This document shows, one piece after another, positions 27,170 through 34,487 of a stretch of 64,000 nt of DNA. Origin of the DNA: Lutibacter citreus. GTDB lineage: Bacteria; Bacteroidota; Bacteroidia; Flavobacteriales; Flavobacteriaceae. The notes beneath the pieces are model-generated. The model did not search any database, was not told the origin of the DNA, and saw only the letters and a program-made list of their open reading frames with translations. The stretch spans positions 434,001-498,000 of the forward strand of contig NZ_QEIH01000001.1 in NCBI RefSeq assembly GCF_003260195.1. Reading direction: 5' to 3'. The first letter of the stretch is position 1. Each line of letters opens with the position of its first letter. The translations under genes and the position numbers were made by a program.

Positions 27170-27200
27170 ATTAATTTTTAGTAAAAATAATATAAGATGA

Positions 27201-28406
27201 TTATTCAGGTATTCCGTAATTTTCTACAACAAAATCTAAATCTTTATCACCTCTACCGCTTAAATTCACTAAGATTGATTCTTTAGGTGATTTTTGAGCT
27301 AATTTAATAGCGTAAGCAACGGCATGGGCGCTTTCAAGTGCAGGAATTATACCTTCCAGTCTACTTAATTCAAAAAATGCATCTATACATTCTTTATCTG
27401 AGATACTTTCATAGGTAACTTTGTCTAAATCTTTTAACATACTATGTTCAGGTCCAACGCCTGGATAGTCTAAACCACTTGCAATTGAGTGTACAGGAGC
27501 AGGTTCACCTTTTTCATCTTGTAGAACATAACATTTAAAACCGTGAATAATTCCTGGTTTACCTAAGGTCATAGTTGCTGCGTGATCGCCTATTGTATCT
27601 AAAGATTTTCCGCCTGGTTCAATTCCAAATAATTTACATTCTTCATCTTCTAAAAATGCTGAGAACATTCCTATGGCGTTACTACCTCCTCCTACACACG
27701 CAACAATGTTGTCTGGGAGTTCACCTGTCATTTCAAAGAATTGGTCTTTAGCTTCAATACCAACAATACGTTGAAAATCACGTACCATCATTGGGAAAGG
27801 GTGAGGGCCAACAACTGAGCCAATACAATAAATTGTGTTAATTGGATCTTCTAAATAAGCTCCAAAAGCACTGTCAACAGCTTCTTTTAAAGTTTTTAAC
27901 CCATGAGTTACAGGAACAACAGTTGCTCCTAATATTTTCATTCTAAGAACATTTGGATATTCTTTTGCAATATCAACTTCTCCCATATGAATTTCACATT
28001 CTAAGCCAAAATAAGCAGCTGCAGTAGCTAGTGCAACACCATGTTGGCCGGCTCCGGTTTCAGCGATAAGCTTCTTTTTACCTAAATGTTTAGCTAATAA
28101 AGCTTCCCCCATACAGTGATTTAATTTGTGAGCACCAGTATGATTTAAATCTTCACGTTTTAAATAAATTTGCCCACCATATTTTTGAGATAATCTATGA
28201 CAATGATATACGGGAGTTGGTCTTCCTTGAAAGTGTTTACGAATATCTCTTAATTCTGATATAAACTTATGAGATTTACTTATTGCAAAATAAGCATCAT
28301 TAATTTTTTTCATTTCTACTTCTAATTGTGGAGGAATAAAAGCTCCACCATATTCATTAAAAAAACCGTCCTTATTTGGGTGTTTTTTAAAATAATTTGC
28401 CGACAT
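27201..28406 (-). CDS. trpB: Orphan tryptophan synthase beta-chain paralog
   Basis: This PLP-dependent protein of 401 residues is clearly related to TrpB. The PLP lysine is K94 in HTGAHK, the catalytic glutamate is E116 in AETGAGQHG, and [13 protein letters not shown] and NLSGRGDKD are kept. It differs from the operon copy at 56086 in the PLP-lysine surroundings ([17 protein letters not shown]) and in [10 protein letters not shown], where the operon copy has [10 protein letters not shown]. No trpA is near; it is the last gene of a udk-divIC-mutase-like operon. It may make tryptophan from free indole or do another beta-replacement. Confidence 0.88.
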   Translation of the reverse strand: MSANYFKKHPNKDGFFNEYGGAFIPPQLEVEMKKINDAYFAISKSHKFISELRDIRKHFQGRPTPVYHCHRLSQKYGGQIYLKREDLNHTGAHKLNHCMGEALLAKHLGKKKLIAETGAGQHGVALATAAAYFGLECEIHMGEVDIAKEYPNVLRMKILGATVVPVTHGLKTLKEAVDSAFGAYLEDPINTIYCIGSVVGPHPFPMMVRDFQRIVGIEAKDQFFEMTGELPDNIVACVGGGSNAIGMFSAFLEDEECKLFGIEPGGKSLDTIGDHAATMTLGKPGIIHGFKCYVLQDEKGEPAPVHSIASGLDYPGVGPEHSMLKDLDKVTYESISDKECIDAFFELSRLEGIIPALESAHAVAYAIKLAQKSPKESILVNLSGRGDKDLDFVVENYGIPE

Positions 28407-28430
28407 ATTTATATATTTTAAAAGTGTTAT

Positions 28431-29579
28431 TTATATTTTAATTGAGATTAATTTAAAAATTTCATCTAATTTAATTCTTTTTTTAGCAGCTCCTATGGCA
28501 AGTTCTAATAAATTTTCATTTGAGATTACAACTTGTTCATTTATCTGATTAAAAGAGTCGTTTTTCTGTTTATTTATAACTTCTTTCCAAGTTTTTAATA
28601 TAATTTCTTCAGTGAATTTTTCAATCTCACTAGATCCTCCAAGCGGGTCAACTGTTTTTGTTATGTAGGTTTCTTTTTCAATAAAAAATGAATTATCTAT
28701 AGTAGTTTCAATACTTTGTGCCCCTCCTAATATTGCTGTTAGTGTAGATAAATAACTTTTAGAGTTAATTATATTTATTTGTAATGCATTTGATATTTGA
28801 TCTTTTGGTTGAAATTCAGAAATCATTTTGGCCCAAAGAAATCTCGAAGCTTTCAAAATAGCGATATTGTAAAAATAATTATTATCTAATTCAAAACTAA
28901 AGCTAATTTTTGAGGCGATAGTGTCAATTTTTATTCCTTCTGAGATACAATTTTGGATGAAAGATGAAGTGGTTGTAAAATAATTAGATAGACTGTTTTG
29001 AAGGTTACCGTTAATTGAATAATTTGAAGCTGAAAATGAAATTGATTCAAAATTAGGTAGTTGATTAATTGTGTGCTTTAAGAAGTTTAATAGGGTGTTT
29101 CTGTTAGTGAAATTTTCAGAATTAATTTGTATTGCAAATTTTAAAAGTTCCTTTTTAAAGCCAAGTTCTTTTGAAGCACAAATGAAAAATGCAATAATTG
29201 GAATTGTATTTTCATTATTGGTGTTAAATGTAAATAAAATTTCATCTAAAGAAATATCTTTTAAAAGAGAAATCATATCATCTATAGAATTTAATAAAAT
29301 TCCAGAATTATTGTTTTTTGAATTAAACTTTAGTGTAAACGCATTATATCCTAATTTAATTTTTTCTTTAATTATTGAATTACCAGAAGTAGGAGAGTTG
29401 TTCTCAATTATAAATTTAGATTTTATTGGAGTTTGAAGATACATTGTAGAAGAGTTTCCTCTTAAAAAAGGAGGAACACCAGCAATATAATTTTCATGTT
29501 CATAACAAGAAATTTTGTTGCTTTGGATTTCAATTTTTAAGTCTGAAAAATCTTTACGTATCATATTGTTATTTTTCAA
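28431..29579 (-). CDS. Reduced methylmalonyl-CoA mutase large-subunit-like protein
   Basis: The protein has 382 residues, about half the usual 700. It aligns by eye with the mutase barrel: GVPPFLRGNSSTMY (usual GIAPFLRGPYSTMY), SIDDMISLL, a CASKELG helix, FYNIAILKASRFLWAKM and ETYITKTVDPLGGS. The C-terminal cobalamin-binding domain is absent. Residues matching catalytic Tyr89 and His244 of the Propionibacterium enzyme appear changed (to Ile and Asn), and the substrate segment THRGYDSD is missing. The start at 29579 or at the Met codon at 29564 cannot be decided. It is unlikely to be a working B12 mutase. It lies one base after its partner subunit. Confidence 0.8.
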   Translation of the reverse strand: MKNNNMIRKDFSDLKIEIQSNKISCYEHENYIAGVPPFLRGNSSTMYLQTPIKSKFIIENNSPTSGNSIIKEKIKLGYNAFTLKFNSKNNNSGILLNSIDDMISLLKDISLDEILFTFNTNNENTIPIIAFFICASKELGFKKELLKFAIQINSENFTNRNTLLNFLKHTINQLPNFESISFSASNYSINGNLQNSLSNYFTTTSSFIQNCISEGIKIDTIASKISFSFELDNNYFYNIAILKASRFLWAKMISEFQPKDQISNALQINIINSKSYLSTLTAILGGAQSIETTIDNSFFIEKETYITKTVDPLGGSSEIEKFTEEIILKTWKEVINKQKNDSFNQINEQVVISNENLLELAIGAAKKRIKLDEIFKLISIKI

Positions 29580-29580
29580 T

Positions 29581-30885
29581 TTAATCTTGGTGTATGCGTT
29601 TTGCTAATATTGGTGAAATTAAAGTTTTATATTGGTTCTTAATATTTGAGGGTTTGGTTGTTGTATTTTTTTTATTCTTGTAAATGTCAGTTAAAACAAG
29701 CTCTTCAGAATTATAAAGAAATTGTTCTTTCTTTGCGTTCTCAATAATTTTTCGTTGAATTGTACCTTCTTTAAGTTGTTTTAAAAAACCTCCACTATTT
29801 TCAATGTCTTTAAAAATTTCTAGAGCTTTTTCTGCTATTTGTACGGTTAAAGATTCTATAAAATATGAATTGTTACTAATTTCATTTTGGTTTTTAATTT
29901 GTAACTTTTCTTTTAAAACAAGTAATTGGTTTTTTGAAACGTTTTCACTTAATTCAGTTTTTAAATTATATAACTCATTAAAAGAAAAGGCAGAAATTGT
30001 ATTTGTACCTCCTAAAATTGCACTGAAATTTTCAGTGGTAGCTCTAATTATATTTGTTTTTAAATCTAGTTTTGTTTTGTTACGGTATGTTGGTTCTGAA
30101 AAAATAGTAGCAACCGAAGATGTGTTGTATTTTTCAAGTATAAGATTAAAGAGGTGTCTAAAAGCTCTTATTTTGGCTATTTCAAAAAAGAAATTTCCGC
30201 CTGTTGCAAAATTAAATTGAATTTTTGAAGCAACATCTGATCCGAATTTTAATAAATATTCGTTTGCATGTGCAAGGCTATAAGCAACCTGCTGAACTAT
30301 GTTTGCTCCGCCATTTTGATAAGTATTTGAATTTACACTAAGGATATAGTTAGTTGGGTTTTTTTCTATTAATTTTTCAATTGATTTAAAATCAGAATTT
30401 AAAGAATTGAACCAATTACCTGTTTTAGCTAGGTTGCCAATAATATCTATATTATAAAAAACACTTTCGTTTTTTAATTTACAAATTAGCTCATTTATAA
30501 AGTCTTCATCTAAAAAAGAGAGTTGTAAATGAAAATCGATATTTTTATTTATTAATTTTTCAAAAACAGTAGTAATATTAAAGCTTTTGGTTGAAATAAA
30601 TTTTAAAGATGAGGCTCCGTTGTTAATTGCTTTAAGCGCTTTTAGGTTTGCTTCTTTGTCTGAATCAATTACAATTTTTTCACATATTTTTATCTGTGAA
30701 TTTATTGTTGGAATATCAAGTTTTTCAAAAGAATCTATATGATAAAATGGTTTAATAGTAATTCCTTCTATTGTTTTTGTAAGAAGAGTTTGGTTGTAGT
30801 CAGCGCCTTTTAATTCAAATTGAATTTTTTGTTTCCAAGTTGCAGAAGAACTTGATGGAAAATCGTTGAAATAAAAGTCGCTCAT
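29581..30885 (-). CDS. Methylmalonyl-CoA mutase small-subunit-like protein
   Basis: The 434-residue protein resembles the non-catalytic MutA subunit of flavobacterial methylmalonyl-CoA mutases. Family features are WKQKIQFELKGADYN near residue 18, LAHANEYLLKFG, GGNFFFEIAKIRAFR, TTENFSAILGGTN and the C-terminal IENSGGFLKQLKEGTIQRKI. The subunit looks more conserved than its partner. It lacks a B12-binding domain, as is normal for MutA. The pair may have kept a structural or binding role. Confidence 0.82.
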   Translation of the reverse strand: MSDFYFNDFPSSSSATWKQKIQFELKGADYNQTLLTKTIEGITIKPFYHIDSFEKLDIPTINSQIKICEKIVIDSDKEANLKALKAINNGASSLKFISTKSFNITTVFEKLINKNIDFHLQLSFLDEDFINELICKLKNESVFYNIDIIGNLAKTGNWFNSLNSDFKSIEKLIEKNPTNYILSVNSNTYQNGGANIVQQVAYSLAHANEYLLKFGSDVASKIQFNFATGGNFFFEIAKIRAFRHLFNLILEKYNTSSVATIFSEPTYRNKTKLDLKTNIIRATTENFSAILGGTNTISAFSFNELYNLKTELSENVSKNQLLVLKEKLQIKNQNEISNNSYFIESLTVQIAEKALEIFKDIENSGGFLKQLKEGTIQRKIIENAKKEQFLYNSEELVLTDIYKNKKNTTTKPSNIKNQYKTLISPILAKRIHQD

Positions 30886-30946
30886 ATTTTTAATAGTTGG
30901 GAAAAAATAATACTTTATTTAAGAAATATGGGAATGCGTTTTATTG

Positions 30947-31267
30947 TTAACGCTTGTTTAAAGTATCATATTCAATAATGTAAATTTCTTCGTTTTCTTT
31001 TTTCATTTTGTACTCTTCTCGTGCAAATTTCTCTAACTTTTCTTTATCGTCTAACTTTTCAATTAATTCTTTGTCAGATTTAATTTCAGTTTTATAATAC
31101 TCTTTTTCTTTCTTTAATTTATTTATTTCTTTATTAAATTCTTGGTGATTTAAGAAGGAGTTTTCATCAAAAAAAAACATCCATACAAGAAAAGTAATAA
31201 GTATTAAAAAATACTTATTTGACACTAATTTTATAATTGGTTTGTTTCTGAATTGTTTAAATGTCAT
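30947..31267 (-). CDS. FtsB/DivIC-like septum formation initiator protein
   Basis: This is a small single-span protein of 106 residues. A short cytoplasmic N-terminus is followed by a transmembrane helix (about 18-33), a lysine/glutamate-rich coiled coil (about 42-80) and the family-typical segment KLEKFAREEYKMKKENEE. FtsB/DivIC proteins bridge divisome partners in the periplasm. It is four bases downstream of udk and begins the part of the operon that leads into the mutase-like genes. Confidence 0.88.
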   Translation of the reverse strand: MTFKQFRNKPIIKLVSNKYFLILITFLVWMFFFDENSFLNHQEFNKEINKLKKEKEYYKTEIKSDKELIEKLDDKEKLEKFAREEYKMKKENEEIYIIEYDTLNKR

Positions 31268-31271
31268 AAAA

Positions 31272-31877
31272 TTATAGTTTGTTTGTAATAACAGTTTTAA
31301 CTATATCTATGGCTACATTATTGTGTCGGTGATTAGGTATTATAATGTCTGCGTAGTTTTTTGTTGGCTCTATAAATTGAAGATGCATTGGTTTTAAAGT
31401 ATTTTGATACCTGCTTAAAACTTCATTTAAATCTCTTCCTCTTTCTTCAATATCTCTTCGTAATCTTCTAATTAATCTTTCATCGGTATCTGCATGAACA
31501 AATATTTTTATGTCAAAAAGATCACGTAAAGCTTTGCTGTTGAAAATTAATATACCCTCAACAATAATTACTTTGCTAGGATGGGTGATTAGTGTATCTT
31601 TAGTTCTGTTATGTGTAATAAAAGAGTATACAGGCTGTTCAATTGTTTCACCGTTTCTTAAAGAGTTTAAATGTTCAACTAATAAATCAAAATCTATTGC
31701 TTTTGGGTGGTCAAAGTTTATTTTAGTACGTTCTTCATATGATAAGTGTTTTGTTTCAGAATAATATGAATCTTGTGAAATTACACAAACTTCATCTGCT
31801 GGAATCTCATTTAAAATTCTATTAACAACAGTTGTTTTTCCACTTCCTGTACCTCCGGCAATACCAATAATTAACAT
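31272..31877 (-). CDS. udk: Uridine kinase
   Basis: It phosphorylates uridine and cytidine for pyrimidine salvage. The 201-residue P-loop kinase has Walker A GGTGSGKTT (8-16), the nucleoside-site segment SQDSYY and the lid-like region RLIRRLRRDIEERGRDL. Its length is the family norm. It is the first protein gene of a leftward operon that ends with the orphan trpB; the tRNA-Thr gene with its own terminator lies upstream. Confidence 0.95.
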   Translation of the reverse strand: MLIIGIAGGTGSGKTTVVNRILNEIPADEVCVISQDSYYSETKHLSYEERTKINFDHPKAIDFDLLVEHLNSLRNGETIEQPVYSFITHNRTKDTLITHPSKVIIVEGILIFNSKALRDLFDIKIFVHADTDERLIRRLRRDIEERGRDLNEVLSRYQNTLKPMHLQFIEPTKNYADIIIPNHRHNNVAIDIVKTVITNKL

Positions 31878-31981
31878 AATAATTTATAATTTAAACAAAA
31901 ATAATGATTCTCTTTTTGAAAGGTGCTTTTTTGTGCTTTTTTTTAATTTATGAACAAATAATTAGAAATTTGGCATAAAAA

Positions 31982-32007
31982 AAAGATTATCTGTTAGGAT
32001 AATCTTT
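31982..32007 (-). terminator. Terminator of tRNA-Thr
   Basis: AAAGATTATC pairs with GATAATCTTT across a six-base loop, four bases past the tRNA 3' end on the minus strand, with a T-run in that direction. Confidence 0.85.
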
Positions 32008-32011
32008 TTTG

Positions 32012-32085
32012 AGCCGATGGAGGGACTCGAACCCACGACCTGCTGATTACAAATCAGCTGCTCTAGCCAGCTGAGCTACATCGGC
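32012..32085 (-). tRNA. tRNA-Thr (anticodon UGU)
   Basis: The 74-nt cloverleaf on the minus strand has acceptor arms GCCGATG and CATCGGC, a D arm starting TAGCTC, and an anticodon arm GCTGA-TTTGTAA-TCAGC that places TGT in the loop. The T loop is TTCGAGT. CCA is not encoded. One T-T mismatch appears in the T stem. Confidence 0.96.
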
Positions 32086-32285
32086 TTATTTTTTGATGGC
32101 GCAAATTAAGCTCATTTTTAATTAATGCACAAGTATTTTTTTACTTTTTTTTATTTAAGATTAAAAAATATTAGCTAACTATTTTTAAGTGAGAAAATTG
32201 AATGAAAAATAAATTAATATAAAAAATAAATTTCATAGTGTAATTGATCAATAAATTGAATAAAAAGTTTTAAAAATAAAAAAGA

Positions 32286-32522
32286 TTGGTTAATAAAAGT
32301 GATTTAGTTAGGCTAGTTAAAGGAAAAGGATTGTTAAACGTATTTGTAATTAATGATTCTGAAGATAGTTCCATAGCTTGGGATACTCATATAAAATTAA
32401 GAGATAACGGTTTATTGGCAAAACCAACACACGGTAACATAATTCGTTTTGCACTACCATTGGTTATGAATGAAGAACAATTATTAGATTGTGTTGAAAT
32501 AATTACAAAAACAATTCAATAA
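32286..32522 (+). pseudogene. rocD: Remnant of ornithine aminotransferase (C-terminal end only)
   Basis: The 78 codons read like the last fifth of ornithine-oxo-acid aminotransferase: [20 protein letters not shown], then [20 protein letters not shown] and [16 protein letters not shown]. The PLP-binding part, with its lysine, is absent. Upstream sequence up to the tRNA has stops in all frames and no similarity I can see. The only start is TTG, with no promoter or ribosome site of note. It is most likely a deletion remnant, although a short translated protein cannot be excluded. Confidence 0.8.
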
Positions 32523-32615
32523 TTTAAAAACTAATTATTTCTTTAATTTAATTATTAACAGCGCTTATTGTTTTATTATATGATTTTCATCATAAAAAAA
32601 TGAAGGATAATAGAG

Positions 32616-32623
32616 TAAATTTG
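32616..32623 (+). promoter_or_regulatory. Candidate promoter -7 element for the type IX cargo gene
   Basis: TAAATTTG matches TAnnTTTG and is 27 bases before the ATG at 32650. Confidence 0.5.
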
Positions 32624-32649
32624 TGGAACCCTACATAATAATTTTCTGA

Positions 32650-34287
32650 ATGAAAAACCCCCTCAAAATATTAACCCTTGTACTCATTCTACATTGTTTA
32701 AATTTAAATGCGCAAGATTACTTAGAATCAGTTACTGCAACTGGATCAGGTATCACAACTGATAACTCTCAAGAATGGACAGACATTCCAGGAGCTTCTG
32801 TAACAATAGATCTTGGTAGTGATATTTCAGATACTAAATATGTTCTGGTGACCGCAAGTATTAATATGCGTCCCGGTCCCTTTCCTCTCACTAATACTTC
32901 TGCAAGGGAAGGTAATTATAATATTTATAGAAGTGATGACAAAACAGACAATAGTGGTGTAATTAAAAGGCAGATAAAAGCTCTTAATGGTGAGCCTGAT
33001 GTGCAAAGATGGGGAATTGGTACGTTGGTTCATATTTTTAATGTAAGTGGACTCTCTGGAACTAAAACTTATAAGTTAGAACACAGTAATCAGGGAACTG
33101 CTGAGGTTGGAAGAAATGTTGAATCAAAAGCTCGTCTTACTGTGGTAGCACTTAGTACAACCATAAACCATTACGAATTAAGCAATGATGTAAAAAGGTT
33201 GGGGGAAACAGGGGTAACCACAACATCTTCTGGTTTTACAGTTGTAACCGGATTAACAACTGAAGCTATTACCCTTCCTGTAAAAGGAGATATTTATGTA
33301 TCGGCCTCCATAAATGGAAAAGCTGATGGAGCTGCAGTTGCTGAATATAAATTACAATACTCTACTGATAATGGTAGTAATTGGTTAGATTTAGGAAAAC
33401 CTATTAAACGCTCAATGATAAATATTTGGGATGATGGTATTGTAAGTTTGGTAGGGTTGCTTCAAGGTGAAGCTGCTGATAATGATTTTAAATTTAGGGT
33501 AGCCCATAAACGAGTTAGCGGATCTGCCACAGTTACCACACATAACAGTAATCTTGTTGCTGTAGCTCTTTCACACAGTAATGGAGGATATTTTCCAGCT
33601 TTTTATAGTGAAGTAGACGCAACAGGAGTAGATATAATAGGTTTAAATACACCAGCTACCACTGTAACATCCGCCACTTTTACTGCTGCAGCTGATATTG
33701 GTAGTACCGGCACCAATTTATTTGTTAACTCACAGTATTTGGTTAGTGCATCTAATTTAGATGGAAGTGATAGAATGAGAGCCGGAAATCAATTGAAAGT
33801 AAGTGGTGCAAGTAGTGGAACTGCGGAAGAATATTATCGCTATATACCGGAAAATGCTAATTTAGGTGCGGGAGGTTTTATTGGGTTAATGGAAGATTTA
33901 GTGGGTAATGGCGCTTATACTATTTCCATGGAGCATCAAATAGCGGCATTATCTGGTTCTGGCGGAGGTGGTGATGAAACCTTAAAAACTTCTGAGGTTA
34001 TACTTGCAGGTTTTCAAACCTATGATCAAACGCCGTCTTCTTTAAGTACTAATAAAGAATTTTTAGAGCAAGGTTTAACCTTGTTTACAAGAGAAGAAAA
34101 AGTTATTTTAAGAAGTAATAAACCAATAGATGCAAAAATTAAAATTTACAATGTTCTTGGGCAATTAATTAAACAAGAAAATTTTAAAAATGAAAGCAAT
34201 ATGTCTATTAAGGTTAATTATAAAGGCGTTATAATTGTTAATATTGAATTATCGAATGGAATTTTTTCTAAGAAAATGTTGTTATAA
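32650..34287 (+). CDS. Secreted protein with type IX sorting domain and three repeats
   Basis: The 545-residue protein has a signal peptide ending at LNLNAQ (about residue 22). Three loosely similar domains of about 145 residues follow, ending with LTVVALST, LVAVALSH and VILAGFQT and each holding a KLEH/RVAH/SMEH-type strand. Residues from about 470 form a Por-type sorting tail: IKIYNVLGQLIKQ and a final KKML, typical of T9SS cargo. The beta-rich domains suggest surface attachment or binding, but no enzyme motif is visible. It stands alone between a remnant gene and a terminator. Confidence 0.85.
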   Translation: MKNPLKILTLVLILHCLNLNAQDYLESVTATGSGITTDNSQEWTDIPGASVTIDLGSDISDTKYVLVTASINMRPGPFPLTNTSAREGNYNIYRSDDKTDNSGVIKRQIKALNGEPDVQRWGIGTLVHIFNVSGLSGTKTYKLEHSNQGTAEVGRNVESKARLTVVALSTTINHYELSNDVKRLGETGVTTTSSGFTVVTGLTTEAITLPVKGDIYVSASINGKADGAAVAEYKLQYSTDNGSNWLDLGKPIKRSMINIWDDGIVSLVGLLQGEAADNDFKFRVAHKRVSGSATVTTHNSNLVAVALSHSNGGYFPAFYSEVDATGVDIIGLNTPATTVTSATFTAAADIGSTGTNLFVNSQYLVSASNLDGSDRMRAGNQLKVSGASSGTAEEYYRYIPENANLGAGGFIGLMEDLVGNGAYTISMEHQIAALSGSGGGGDETLKTSEVILAGFQTYDQTPSSLSTNKEFLEQGLTLFTREEKVILRSNKPIDAKIKIYNVLGQLIKQENFKNESNMSIKVNYKGVIIVNIELSNGIFSKKMLL

Positions 34288-34303
34288 AATTTGAAGATTA
34301 AAT

Positions 34304-34341
34304 CACACAAAAAAAGCAGCCATTTGGCTGCTTTTTTTGTG
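34304..34341 (+). terminator. Terminator of the type IX cargo gene
   Basis: The stem AAAAAAAGCAGCC / GGCTGCTTTTTTT has an ATTT loop and is extended by CACA/TGTG pairing at its base. Confidence 0.93.
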
Positions 34342-34445
34342 TAAAAAATTAAATGTATTTATGTGTTAAGCTATTAAATATTAGTAATGTAAGTGTATTT
34401 ACATATTTAGTTTACTGTGTTTGTAATTTGTATAGATTATGGCAT

Positions 34446-34453
34446 TATATTTG
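34446..34453 (+). promoter_or_regulatory. Candidate promoter -7 element for the dikinase-like gene
   Basis: TATATTTG matches TAnnTTTG and is 35 bases before the ATG at 34488. Confidence 0.5.
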
Positions 34454-34487
34454 AAAATAAATATAAAGTCTATAAATTAATTTTCAA

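Noticed and set aside
28407..29579. Frameshift splitting a full-length mutase large subunit
   Set aside because: The next gene, trpB, starts 24 bases downstream, so there is no hidden B12-domain sequence to join. Internal motifs are also changed.
30886..32011. B12 riboswitch ahead of the mutase-like genes
   Set aside because: I see no B12-box-like sequence or suitable long leader upstream of udk or the mutase genes.
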